In this document: positions 8,899 through 16,989 of the stretch, one piece after another
How positions within the stretch are numbered: position 1 is the first letter of the stretch
Layout of the letters: every line of letters starts with the position of its first letter
Assembly (NCBI GenBank): GCA_963802275.1
Contig: CAWDIB010000004.1
Coordinates: 434,001 to 498,000 of the forward strand
Source of the DNA: CAZMZW01 sp963802275
GTDB taxonomy: Bacteria > Chloroflexota > Anaerolineae > Anaerolineales > Anaerolineaceae
Direction of reading: 5' to 3'
DNA length: 64,000 nt
Position numbers and translations under genes: made by a program
Notes under the pieces: generated by a model
Databases searched by the model: none
What the model was told of the DNA's origin: nothing
What the model saw: only the letters and a program-made list of their open reading frames with translations

Positions 8899-9098
8899 TA
8901 TTTTTCTTGTTCAGCATGACGGACAATTTGTTTGAGCAAATCCAGCATTTCTATCCATTCTTCTGTATAGAACGTCAGCATGGTATTACCAATCTCAAGG
9001 TGATAACATACCTCCCCATCCACGTCTTCACCTTTCCATGCCAATAAATTGGTAGTCTCGGCAATCACTTCAAACTTTTGTTCCATATCCTGTGTCAT
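8898..9098 (-). CDS. small conserved-looking protein, unknown function
   Basis: A 66-residue acidic soluble protein (MTQDMEQKFEVIAETTN...) with a Trp-containing central region and a predicted C-terminal helix. No known motif is recognised. It is likely real because it has a clear Shine-Dalgarno sequence (GGAGAAGAA), overlaps the AI-2E-type permease stop by ATGA upstream, and overlaps the isomerase start by TAATG downstream, forming a translationally coupled trio. It might be a small regulator, but nothing in the sequence proves this. Confidence 0.7.
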   Translation of the reverse strand: MTQDMEQKFEVIAETTNLLAWKGEDVDGEVCYHLEIGNTMLTFYTEEWIEMLDLLKQIVRHAEQEK

Positions 9099-10351
9099 TT
9101 CTTCTCCTTTATAGATGGTTTTATCTTCCGGTTTGAGTTTTTTACTTTTTTGACAAATAGATCCTGCAACTTTTTAGTGATTCTTCCGGTCAATGGCAAA
9201 TCGCTGGTCCTGGAATATTCCCTTTCCATGCCCTCCCAGGGATCTTTATCCAGCATTTTTCTTTGTGTGTATTGAAAAACCAGTTTAAGCGAAGCCAGCA
9301 CGGGTGCAGCTAAAAACATGCCCATCAATCCGAACAAATTGGCACCGACAATGGCAGCGACCATGATGGCAGCGGGATGTAATTTCAAAGCACCACCCAT
9401 CACACGCGGGGTAAAGGTATTGTCATAGATGTTATCCAACAGCCAGGCAGAAGCAGTTACCAGTAATGCGTAGGAAAAAGAATCCAACCCAAATGCAGTC
9501 GTATTCTGGAAAAGAGCAACCAGGAAATATGTGATCCATGCGACTGCAACGCCAATATATGGGATCAGATTCGCAATCCCGGCGCCGATGGCTAAGCCAA
9601 TATAAAAATTCACACCTAGAATTCCCAAGAGCAGCGAATAAAGAATTGTTCGGATAAATATGACCACCGCCTGACCTTTGAGAAAGGAATTCCAAATTAA
9701 TGTAATTTCCTTCCCCATCCTTTCCAGGTCCCCCTGATAACTATTAACATTCAAGATTATTATTTTTTCCCGCGCCCCGCCAGTCTCAATGGTCAATAAA
9801 TAAGATAGTATCAATGCAAAGAATATGGTGGCTACCACCTGGGCTGCACCGCTTGCCAAGGATCCAATTAAGTCTCCCAATCTTGCCAGCGTGGGTTGAA
9901 TGAGTGCAATCAATTGATTTCCCAAATCCGCCCAGTCGATCTGGTTCAAGTCAATATCGAATGGTCCAATGCGATATTTTTGGGATGTGATGTCCACCAG
10001 CAAACCGGGAAGATTGGGAAGGTTTTTTTGCAGAAAGACGATTAAACCTTGTATTTGTTCTATTAATGCCAGACCACCAGCCGTCATCAAGATTAAAAAC
10101 AATAGAATGGTTATGATGAAAATAATATTAACGGCAAGGTTCCAAGGGATGTGAAACCTGGTGCGCAAAAACACGGCAATAGGATGGAAAAGCAATGTCA
10201 ACAGTAACGCGATAACCAGGGGAGTAATCAGATTGGAGAACTTCAGCAGCAATACCAGAACCGCAGCAACTATTATGACATTAATGATTATCTTGGTGGT
10301 ATTGTTCCAAGGAGGGGACGGTTGGAATTTTGATTTACTCATCAACGACAT
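9095..10351 (-). CDS. AI-2E family transporter (PerM-like permease)
   Basis: A 419-residue membrane protein with about eight helices arranged as in the AI-2E/PerM family: two N-terminal helix pairs, a soluble amphipathic stretch (about residues 95-165) and a C-terminal bundle with GLAIGAGIANLIPYIGVAVA near 265-284 and DNTFTPRVMGG near 320. Members export small molecules or ions; some move Na+/H+ rather than AI-2. The basic C-terminal tail (KKVKNSNRKIKPSIKEKK) is cytoplasmic. The start is placed at MSLMSK, just after the stop of the small upstream gene. The second Met of MSLM is equally possible. Confidence 0.85.
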   Translation of the reverse strand: MSLMSKSKFQPSPPWNNTTKIIINVIIVAAVLVLLLKFSNLITPLVIALLLTLLFHPIAVFLRTRFHIPWNLAVNIIFIITILLFLILMTAGGLALIEQIQGLIVFLQKNLPNLPGLLVDITSQKYRIGPFDIDLNQIDWADLGNQLIALIQPTLARLGDLIGSLASGAAQVVATIFFALILSYLLTIETGGAREKIIILNVNSYQGDLERMGKEITLIWNSFLKGQAVVIFIRTILYSLLLGILGVNFYIGLAIGAGIANLIPYIGVAVAWITYFLVALFQNTTAFGLDSFSYALLVTASAWLLDNIYDNTFTPRVMGGALKLHPAAIMVAAIVGANLFGLMGMFLAAPVLASLKLVFQYTQRKMLDKDPWEGMEREYSRTSDLPLTGRITKKLQDLFVKKVKNSNRKIKPSIKEKK

Positions 10352-10361
10352 CCGTTTATTT

Positions 10362-10604
10362 TTAAGGACAAATTCCGGGTGACATGGCATTAAAAAAGCC
10401 GGGGAATAAATTGCACCATTGGTTAAAGATGTCAATCAAGAGAAATGGAATAATGCAGAATAATATCAAGAAAAATATAGCCATGATGGATACAATCAAC
10501 CAGGCAGGGAGATGAAAAAACCTATCCCGCAATAAATGGAGCATGCCTTTTACTTCCAGTTGGGCATTTTTCTCAGAATAATTCGTTTCTTTTTTTTTCT
10601 TCAT
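10362..10604 (-). CDS. small single-pass membrane protein, unknown function
   Basis: An 80-residue protein with a Lys-rich N-terminus (MKKKKETNYSEK), one long hydrophobic stretch at about residues 35-60 and a C-terminal tail with two Cys. No family is recognised. It starts 46 bases after the 3' end of the 6S RNA gene on the same strand and ends 10 bases before the AI-2E-type permease, so it is probably the first gene of that operon. A GAGAG sequence lies before the ATG. Read-through from 6S RNA is possible. Confidence 0.55.
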   Translation of the reverse strand: MKKKKETNYSEKNAQLEVKGMLHLLRDRFFHLPAWLIVSIMAIFFLILFCIIPFLLIDIFNQWCNLFPGFFNAMSPGICP

Positions 10605-10649
10605 ATACTCTCAATTTTATTAAAAGAAGCTCGTTCAGTTGTACTAAAA

Positions 10650-10818
10650 ATCCCCGCCATGCCGTGTGCAGCGAAGTTTTGAACCTGTTTTCACAGGTTG
10701 GGTTCCGCCTCGTACGCTCCGCCTTGGCTCGAGCCTATCGCGTCACATCTGAAGATTGGAACCCTTTTAATCAGTGTTGGCTCAAAACCTGATTGCTACA
10801 TCACGAACACAGCAGGGC
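10650..10818 (-). ncRNA. ssrS: 6S RNA
   Basis: The gene-free stretch between 10605 and 10922 folds as a 6S RNA on the minus strand, about 169 nt. Seen directly: a 12-bp closing stem (CCCTGCTGTGTT at the 5' end with GGCATGGCGGGG at the 3' end, including G-U pairs), an inner perfect stem GGGTTCC/GGAACCC, a palindromic GGCTCGAGCC hairpin at the apex, and a 7-bp hairpin AACCTGT-GAAA-ACAGGTT on the 3' side of the central bubble. The 3' end is followed by five T. 6S RNA binds sigma-70 RNA polymerase by mimicking an open promoter. The conserved GGCAT near the 3' end and the layout match known 6S RNAs. SRP RNA was excluded because its GGAAGCAGCC-type core is absent. Confidence 0.8.
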
Positions 10819-10824
10819 AATATT

Positions 10825-10859
10825 TTTATACCACAAATTAATATACCTGTGAATAATAA
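10825..10859 (-). promoter_or_regulatory. sigma-70-type promoter of 6S RNA
   Basis: On the minus strand TTCACA (-35), a 17-base spacer and TATAAA (-10, 10825-10830) precede the predicted G start at 10818 by the usual 6 bases. This is one of the two best promoters in the window. Confidence 0.7.
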
Positions 10860-10922
10860 TACAAGGGAAAAAACAAAAGATGAGTGAAACGGTGATAAAT
10901 CTGCGATTAAAATTAAGATGAT

Positions 10923-11501
10923 ATGGAAAACAACAGATGCTTTATCGCCACTGATTTTTGCCAGGATACACTCCAACAGGTCTTTTGGATTCAAAATCAG
11001 CTGGTCAAAGATGGTTTTCAAGAAATTCGCTGGATGAAAGCAGATAATTTGCACATCACTCTCAAATTTCTCGGGGATACAGCAGTGGAAAAAATCACAG
11101 TATTGAAAGATAAAATAGACCATATTTGCACGACCACACAATCTTTTGAATTGAGCTATGAAAAAATAGGGGTCTTCCCGGGATGGGCGAACCCGCGCAT
11201 ACTTTGGCTGGGATTTGAAAGATCAGCGCAATTACACACCTTGGCAGAAAATATTGAGACTGAGTGTAATGAAACGGGCTTTGAAGCAGAAAAAAGGCCC
11301 TTCTCACCCCATTTGACCATCGGCCGATTCAAGCGAGATTTTCCACTGCACAAAACGGCACTGTTGCGGGAAAAATGCAGCCAGTTGCATTTTGACATAC
11401 CAAAAGAAAAAATTACCAATGTCCACCTTTACCGCAGTATCCTGAAACCATCAGGTGCAGAGTATTCACGAATACATTCTTCATCATTATTAAATGGTTG
11501 A
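10923..11501 (+). CDS. thpR: RNA 2',3'-cyclic phosphodiesterase
   Basis: A 2H-phosphoesterase of 192 residues that opens 2',3'-cyclic phosphates (LigT/ThpR family). Both catalytic HxT motifs are present: His44-Ile-Thr46 in NLHITLKFLG and His130-Leu-Thr132 in SPHLTIGRF. The family's common length is about 180-190. It is divergent from the 6S RNA gene. No strong Shine-Dalgarno sequence is seen; a TAAAAT hexamer ends 9 bases before the ATG. RsfS follows after 45 bases on the same strand. Confidence 0.9.
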   Translation: MENNRCFIATDFCQDTLQQVFWIQNQLVKDGFQEIRWMKADNLHITLKFLGDTAVEKITVLKDKIDHICTTTQSFELSYEKIGVFPGWANPRILWLGFERSAQLHTLAENIETECNETGFEAEKRPFSPHLTIGRFKRDFPLHKTALLREKCSQLHFDIPKEKITNVHLYRSILKPSGAEYSRIHSSSLLNG

Positions 11502-11546
11502 AACAATTCATGTTAAAATCCGGGCATTACTTTTAAGAGGTGAAAC

Positions 11547-11900
11547 CTGCCAAAACCCAGTTCCATTGAAATAGCCAGAGATATCGTCAATGGTTTGGAG
11601 GACAAGAAAGGCGAGGATATTGTCCTGCTTGACATTCAAAAAATCAATGCTTTTACCGATTATTTCATCATTTGTTCAGGAACAAGCGAGCGCATGCTGC
11701 GCAGTTTGATGCATGCCGTGCTGGATGAGGTGAAGAGCAAATATCAGATAGATGGCAATGTGGAAGGCGCGGCAGACAACGGCTGGATCGCCATAGACCT
11801 CATTGATATCGTTATTCATTTATTCTCGCCAGACCAGCGGGAATATTACCAATTGGAAGAATTATGGAAAAATGGCAAAGTCATTCTGAGGGTGAAATAA
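11547..11900 (+). CDS. rsfS: ribosome silencing factor RsfS, apparent CTG start
   Basis: Binds uL14 and blocks 50S-30S joining when nutrients are short. Family features include LEDKKGEDIVLLDI near residues 17-30, TDYFIICSGTSERM near 38-51, the GNVEGAADNGWIAID block near 72-86, and DIVIHLFSPDQREYYQLEELW near the C-terminus. No ATG, GTG or in-frame TTG lies at the expected N-terminus. An in-frame TGA occurs just upstream, and a strong Shine-Dalgarno AGAGGTG sits 4 bases before CTG at 11547. That gives 117 residues, the usual size. The first TTG, at 11595, would remove the conserved first helix, so CTG is preferred. ATT at 11562 is another rare option. Confidence 0.82.
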   Translation: MPKPSSIEIARDIVNGLEDKKGEDIVLLDIQKINAFTDYFIICSGTSERMLRSLMHAVLDEVKSKYQIDGNVEGAADNGWIAIDLIDIVIHLFSPDQREYYQLEELWKNGKVILRVK

Positions 11901-11921
11901 GAAAATTGGCGATCTGCTAAA

Positions 11922-12395
11922 TTACCCTTTCTTGAATCGTTCAAATTCCGAAAGAACTTCCTGGCTATGGTCCGCTGGTTTTACACCATCAAAAATTTTC
12001 ACAATTATTCCTGTTTCATTAATTAAAAAGGTGGTTCGAAAAACACCAAAGTATTCATGCCCCATGTTCTTTTTCTTACCCCAGACGCCATATAATTCGC
12101 AAACCTCGTGATTTTTATCTGCCAATAAAAGGAATGGCAGGTCGAATTTCTTTTGAAAGCGGGCATGAGATTCGCTGCTATCCGGACTGATGCCGATAAT
12201 CTCAATTCCTGCTTTTTGATAGGCGCTGTAATCATCCCGGAAGTTGCACGCCTCCTTGGTGCAGCCGGGTGTATCATCTTTTGGGTAAAAATACAGCACG
12301 ATTGGTTTTCCACGATAATCCGATAACTTATGGGGGTGTCCATTGGCATCCATTAATGTAAAATCGGGAGCAACCATTTCTTCTTTCAGTTTCAT
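11922..12395 (-). CDS. bcp: thioredoxin-dependent thiol peroxidase (Bcp)
   Basis: A PrxQ/Bcp-type peroxiredoxin of 157 residues that reduces peroxides. The peroxidatic Cys45 lies in DDTPGCTKEAC and the resolving Cys50 five residues on, the atypical 2-Cys arrangement. The active-site Pro/Thr of YPKDDTPG and the conserved Arg in VFRTTFLI are present. The start is at MKLKEEM, which has a good Shine-Dalgarno sequence (CGGAGAAAAA); an upstream extension would overlap the deacetylase gene. It follows that gene after 10 bases, so they are likely co-transcribed. Confidence 0.92.
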   Translation of the reverse strand: MKLKEEMVAPDFTLMDANGHPHKLSDYRGKPIVLYFYPKDDTPGCTKEACNFRDDYSAYQKAGIEIIGISPDSSESHARFQKKFDLPFLLLADKNHEVCELYGVWGKKKNMGHEYFGVFRTTFLINETGIIVKIFDGVKPADHSQEVLSEFERFKKG

Positions 12396-12405
12396 TTTTT
12401 CTCCG

Positions 12406-13302
12406 TTATTTCGTATTTTCCAATAATTGTGCAAATTCTACCAGACCAAATTCGCTTTTCACTTCACGACGCTGCAAAAAAAAGAGGTTTCCTGAACCAT
12501 GTCCATTACTGATTCCCAAACCCAGGGCGGAATGGTAGCCGATCCGTTTAACCCAATCCATGGTTAGCGGATCTGCTTTTCCATAAGGATAAGCAAACGT
12601 GGTGACTTTCAAATTCAAAATGCTTTCAATGGTTTTTTTTGAATTACCAATCTCATCACGCAATGCTTGAGGTTCCTTAACCAAATCAATATGCCGCATT
12701 CCATGGCTGCCGATTTCCCATCCATGGTCATTCATGTTGCGAAGTTGCTCCACTGATAAAAATCCCTCGACATTGATGCGATTGGCAATGATCAGCGCGA
12801 TTCCGGTAAATCCTTTTTCCCGCATGATTGGGAAAGCATTGAAATAGACATTTTCGTTGCCATCATCAAAAGTGATCATCACTGGTTTCTGCGGTAAATC
12901 CGCGCCATCTAGAATTGAATGCGCCAAATCAGCCATTGAAATGGTCTTAAATCCCTTCTCAAATAAATACTCCATCTGGTCAAGAAAAACTGCTTGTGAA
13001 ACTGAATAGGCATTGGCAGGCGTGCCATTTGTGATGTGATGATAGAGCAGGATCGGAACGTAAACTTTTCCCGGTCCCTGGCGAACCAGACTGCTGGCAG
13101 AATCAGTCATGACATTAAAATTGTCAATCGGGCTGGGTGTGAAGGCAGGCTGAGAAGTCACATCTGGTGATGCTGTATTTTCTTCCGTTTTGCCTGGTTC
13201 CTCAAAATTATTAAAATGCAAATTAATATTTAACTCCTGTCCCGTTAAAAACGTACAGGAACAAATACTGAGTATGGCCAGTACAAAAATGATCTTTTTC
13301 AA
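12406..13302 (-). CDS. polysaccharide deacetylase (NodB-like) lipoprotein
   Basis: A CE4-family carbohydrate esterase that removes N- or O-acetyl groups from a surface or extracellular polymer. The 298-residue product has a signal with a lipobox near residues 11-16 (LSICSC; Cys14 or Cys16 is the lipid site), a Ser/Thr/Pro/Asn-rich linker to about residue 75, then the catalytic domain. The NodB metal and base motif TFDDG is at 144-148 (Asp146, Asp147) and SHGMRH at 199-204 supplies two His ligands. AYPYGK follows near 237. It sits in a minus-strand run with a membrane protein before it and bcp after it. Confidence 0.88.
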   Translation of the reverse strand: MKKIIFVLAILSICSCTFLTGQELNINLHFNNFEEPGKTEENTASPDVTSQPAFTPSPIDNFNVMTDSASSLVRQGPGKVYVPILLYHHITNGTPANAYSVSQAVFLDQMEYLFEKGFKTISMADLAHSILDGADLPQKPVMITFDDGNENVYFNAFPIMREKGFTGIALIIANRINVEGFLSVEQLRNMNDHGWEIGSHGMRHIDLVKEPQALRDEIGNSKKTIESILNLKVTTFAYPYGKADPLTMDWVKRIGYHSALGLGISNGHGSGNLFFLQRREVKSEFGLVEFAQLLENTK

Positions 13303-13307
13303 TTTTT

Positions 13308-14177
13308 TTAGTTAAGCCACAATGACAGGATTGAAAAATAAGCTGTAAAGAGAGCTATGGAAACCGCAGTGAATTCCAATGCCTGAATGTTTGGCTTTCT
13401 TCCAGAAAGAATCTGGTTAACCTGCCAGATTTGAATCAGCCCAATCGGTATTGTCATCAAGGCAGGCCAAATGAGTTTCCAGGGTAATTCGAAGAATGTT
13501 CCCGCCAACAAGATGAGATACCCCATTAATAGAGATAGATTGTGCAGGCGTAAAACCGCGAATGAACCGATTTTTTTAATAAGAGACCCCGAGGATTTAT
13601 TTTTTGAATCATATACCGATGAAATATTATTGACAATAAAAAATGCAAGGTACAGAAAAAACAAGGGGAAGGTTAAAAGAAAAACCAGCCTATGGTAGAC
13701 TTTCACCTGCAAAGAAAAGGCAAAAGCGGGAATGATATTGGCATACAAGAAAGCCTTGAGGAATTCCTCCAAGCCCCATTGAGAAGTCTGTGAAGGAAAT
13801 ATTTCAACCATGCCAATAATGAAAATTCCCATTGAAATGAATAGAATACTAGTGGGATTTATCAAGTGTTTTATTATCAAAGAGATAAATGGAATGATAC
13901 TGATTGCAAAAAATGCAACCCCGGACATCAAGGAAATGAAGATCGTTTCCTGTTTTTTCTTGCTTTCTTTTGGATAGAATGAGGTTTGTATTTGGAAATA
14001 TTTCCCAATTAATTTACAGCCAATAAGGATAAACAGAAAAAACAACAACCCATTCCAAAAACCAGGCCACAGGGACTCATTACCCAAATAATGGTTGATA
14101 GCCAAGCCCAAAATATTTGCGGTCAGGAGGAATAAAAGATCGATTGACATAATTGCGGCAAGAATATATCTATTCAT
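13308..14177 (-). CDS. polytopic membrane protein, UbiA-like topology, function unknown
   Basis: A 289-residue protein with about nine transmembrane helices and a Lys-rich cytoplasmic loop (KESKKKQE near residue 73). The overall size, loop spacing and an R-L-H-N-L-S-L-L-M-G-Y region near 210-220 recall UbiA-type prenyltransferases, but neither Asp-rich catalytic motif is visible, so it is either a degenerate relative or unrelated. It ends 5 bases before the deacetylase gene, suggesting one operon. It is divergent from the first SPFH-like gene. Confidence 0.6.
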   Translation of the reverse strand: MNRYILAAIMSIDLLFLLTANILGLAINHYLGNESLWPGFWNGLLFFLFILIGCKLIGKYFQIQTSFYPKESKKKQETIFISLMSGVAFFAISIIPFISLIIKHLINPTSILFISMGIFIIGMVEIFPSQTSQWGLEEFLKAFLYANIIPAFAFSLQVKVYHRLVFLLTFPLFFLYLAFFIVNNISSVYDSKNKSSGSLIKKIGSFAVLRLHNLSLLMGYLILLAGTFFELPWKLIWPALMTIPIGLIQIWQVNQILSGRKPNIQALEFTAVSIALFTAYFSILSLWLN

Positions 14178-14224
14178 TAGTAAAAATTATTTTACTTCAG
14201 GTAATCCGAACCTGCATTTTGATA

Positions 14225-14230
14225 TAAAAT
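14225..14230 (+). promoter_or_regulatory. -10 element, probable leaderless start of SPFH-like gene 1
   Basis: TAAAAT ends six bases before the ATG at 14237. No Shine-Dalgarno sequence lies between them. Confidence 0.45.
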
Positions 14231-14236
14231 CATTCT

Positions 14237-15469
14237 ATGCGAAGAATTGAGCGAAGAAGCGGCAATGCTTCCGTCCTCCCATCTCTGGTCATTATCAGTC
14301 TCATCTTTTTTGGTCTACAGACCTTCTTCTCCAACAACGATGGATTTCCGCAAATATTTTTATTATCGCTTTTATTCTTTTTTCTAATCTTTTTTTTCGT
14401 AATCTTTGCTTCAACTTTCTTTTTACTTCCGTTAAATAAACCGTCAGATCTCTTCGAATTGTTTCACAGGATTTTTTTATTTGCGCTTCACCTGCATGGA
14501 CTTATTCAATTAGTCAGGGATGGCAGGCAGGATATCATTCACGCAGGGTTCAAGACGAATAACCCAGGATTGATATGGCTGGATTCAGCAAGTGCAGCCA
14601 TCATCAGCCGCACCACCAGTTATCACCGTGTTGCAGGACCGGGAATCTGTTTTACTCAGAAAGGGGAGTTTATCTCAAACGCAATAAGTCTATCCCCTCA
14701 AAAAAAATGGGTGGGACCACTTGAAGATGAAGAACCATTTCATCCACAGGGGAAAAAGGAATCCTGGGAAGATTTTCAATCCCGCTTGAAAAGAGCTGAA
14801 ACGACCACCGCATTCACGTTGGATGGTAAAAAGATCATTGCCAGTTTCTTATTGGAATTCAAGCTGGATGCGGCTGCTGGGGAGGGAAGATGCCCCTACG
14901 GCTTTAATCCGATTGTAATAAAAAAAGCAGCACTGAGTCAAGCGCAGGAAACGAGAGATGGTATGACAGGATTCGTGGAGGAATGGTTTGACCTGCCCGG
15001 CATATTGGTTGCTGATTATTGGAAAGAGTTCATCGGTCATCATAGATGTGAAGAAATTACATTAAATGAAAAAGATGTTTTGAACGAATTTTTGAAAGAA
15101 ATTCGAGTTTGCATTTCTGATACAAATTCACAAAAGACGAATCCAGCGATCCAACTTGAAGCAATTCGTCAATTAAAAAATCAAAGGGGAATTGCTCTTC
15201 AAGAAATTCATCTCATGCATGTTTTTATTGAAGATGATGCGATTCAAGACACAAGATTTCAAAAGATGCAGGAGTTCCCATCATCATACGTGGAAACAGT
15301 CTTAAAAAATGATGAAAAAGAAAAAACAGATATAACCATTCGCAGCCAACAAATGCTGGGAAATATTCTTGCCGGCATGATCAATGAATTATCCGTAAAA
15401 GGGAATCTTTCCTATGAGGCATTAAGCAAAAAAGTAGATCAGTATTTGAAAACACTTGCACGCAGGTGA
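14237..15469 (+). CDS. membrane-anchored SPFH-like protein, first of a pair
   Basis: A 410-residue protein with two N-terminal membrane segments (about 14-34 and 38-66) and then a soluble part. Residues 110-145 contain SASAAIISRTTSYHRVAGPG, which resembles the first strands of band-7/SPFH domains (an exposed strand followed by a GPG turn and a phenylalanine-rich strand). A charged helical C-terminus (about 290-410) follows. The SPFH assignment is by resemblance. It is followed after 28 bases by a related-looking gene with the same layout, so the two products may form a hetero-oligomeric membrane scaffold. No enzymatic motif was seen. Confidence 0.6.
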   Translation: MRRIERRSGNASVLPSLVIISLIFFGLQTFFSNNDGFPQIFLLSLLFFFLIFFFVIFASTFFLLPLNKPSDLFELFHRIFLFALHLHGLIQLVRDGRQDIIHAGFKTNNPGLIWLDSASAAIISRTTSYHRVAGPGICFTQKGEFISNAISLSPQKKWVGPLEDEEPFHPQGKKESWEDFQSRLKRAETTTAFTLDGKKIIASFLLEFKLDAAAGEGRCPYGFNPIVIKKAALSQAQETRDGMTGFVEEWFDLPGILVADYWKEFIGHHRCEEITLNEKDVLNEFLKEIRVCISDTNSQKTNPAIQLEAIRQLKNQRGIALQEIHLMHVFIEDDAIQDTRFQKMQEFPSSYVETVLKNDEKEKTDITIRSQQMLGNILAGMINELSVKGNLSYEALSKKVDQYLKTLARR

Positions 15470-15497
15470 GCATAACTGAAGAAAAAACAAGAATAAA

Positions 15498-16985
15498 ATG
15501 CAGCTTATTGATAATTTGCTCAAAAAAGCTATCGTTTATTCCAGAAACGCGGACCTAAAGTCATTATTTTTTCGATGGATGACGCTGGCGGTTATCTTTT
15601 TGATATTCTGGTCTTTTTCCGCTCTTGTTATCAATCCTTTTCTTTTTTCGCTTTACGATGATGTCACCTCAGGATCAGCAAACAATTTGGATTTCTCTTT
15701 GCAAATCATTTCCTTATTTTTCAAACCCCCGGTTTTATTTCTTGTGTTTTCCATTCTTTCCGCGTGTCTTTTAGCCTACAAATGTATTGATAATTATTTC
15801 GTTTCCATTCATGGAAAAACAAACTTAATAATTTCCAAGTTTACCTTATGGAAAAGAGTCTTCGGAATTCCTAAAGACGAACTGACAAAAATCAGCGATT
15901 TGAAACAGGAGGAAAAGAACCTTCAGCCATTAATAAGAATCGGCGGTCCGGCAAGAATCATGGTCCCTGCAGAAAATGCGGTATTGCTCGAGGATCATAA
16001 TCACCAAGTCCATATCATAGGACCAACAATGAACTTGCCGGGCGACTATTATTTAATGAATAATTTTGAATTATTAAAAGATGTGATTAATCTTCAGAAT
16101 CAATCCATCCAAATGGACGTAAAAATCCAGACCAAAGATGGACAACAATTGTTAATAAAAAACCTTAAAGCAATTTTCAGTGTTCATCGCGATAGAAAAA
16201 CAACAACCCTCACACGTCCCTACCCTTTTAATACCCATTCCATCTTCACGCTTTATTACAGTATTGCACCTGGTTCTCTGCAGGACAAATTTGGCGATAT
16301 TCTGAAATGTGGATTAATCCACTTTATGAGACAATTTAATTCTTCAGAATATTTTAGATCAGGAAATAATCTGCCTGCTAAAACTGAGAGAAATCAATCA
16401 CAAAATAGACTGCCTTCCATTTTTCGTAAAAGACAAAAATTCAGCGCCATAATTCGAAAGCCAATTTTTTCTTTTTTTCATAAACACATTCAGAAAAAAA
16501 GCTGGTTTTTACATAGAAGAGTAAAAATTTTTCGGCGGCTTTATCTTGACTCAATCAGTTCTACTGAAATTCAAACTCGCAATCTGGAAGAACAAAATAG
16601 CAAGAATTTTACGGATTTCATCAATAATTTTCAGACATATATCAGCCCATACCTGGAAAAGAAAGGATTTCAACTTCACCTGCTTTCTTATGGGACGATT
16701 GAATTTGAAAAGAAAAATGAAAACATCAACTTAACTATAATGGGTAAAAATGAAGTTAAACACTCGGATATAAATTTTCAAAATCAAATAACGCAATTGT
16801 TGATAGATATGAATGATTCAACCTACATTTTTGCCGACAAGGAATATAAAAAGGAGAACCTGAAAAAGATCCGAACCATCCTGGAAAGCAGTTTATATAC
16901 CGAAAACGGAAAATTGAACTTTCACGATCGGCAATTGGAAAAAGCGATTGAGAGTATTGATCAAATCATAGGAAGTCAGGAATAA
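15498..16985 (+). CDS. membrane-anchored SPFH-like protein, second of a pair
   Basis: A 495-residue protein with two membrane segments (about 28-52 and 68-92). The stretch RIGGPARIMVPAENAVLLED near residues 147-166 and VHIIGPTMNLPGDYY after it match the start of SPFH/band-7 domains (GGP-x5-P-x4-VLL, then a GP turn). A strongly basic, low-complexity region lies near 290-350 and a helical tail near 440-495. It is AT-rich compared with its neighbours. It follows the first SPFH-like gene closely and precedes psuG by 4 bases. The function is unknown. Confidence 0.6.
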   Translation: MQLIDNLLKKAIVYSRNADLKSLFFRWMTLAVIFLIFWSFSALVINPFLFSLYDDVTSGSANNLDFSLQIISLFFKPPVLFLVFSILSACLLAYKCIDNYFVSIHGKTNLIISKFTLWKRVFGIPKDELTKISDLKQEEKNLQPLIRIGGPARIMVPAENAVLLEDHNHQVHIIGPTMNLPGDYYLMNNFELLKDVINLQNQSIQMDVKIQTKDGQQLLIKNLKAIFSVHRDRKTTTLTRPYPFNTHSIFTLYYSIAPGSLQDKFGDILKCGLIHFMRQFNSSEYFRSGNNLPAKTERNQSQNRLPSIFRKRQKFSAIIRKPIFSFFHKHIQKKSWFLHRRVKIFRRLYLDSISSTEIQTRNLEEQNSKNFTDFINNFQTYISPYLEKKGFQLHLLSYGTIEFEKKNENINLTIMGKNEVKHSDINFQNQITQLLIDMNDSTYIFADKEYKKENLKKIRTILESSLYTENGKLNFHDRQLEKAIESIDQIIGSQE

Positions 16986-16989
16986 TCCA

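Noticed and set aside
10650..10818. SRP (4.5S) RNA as identity of the structured RNA
   Set aside because: The conserved SRP loop core (GGAAGCAGCC type) is absent, while the 6S closing stem, central bubble hairpin and promoter are present.
13308..14177. Firm assignment as UbiA prenyltransferase
   Set aside because: Size and topology fit loosely but neither Asp-rich motif can be found, so it is left as unknown.
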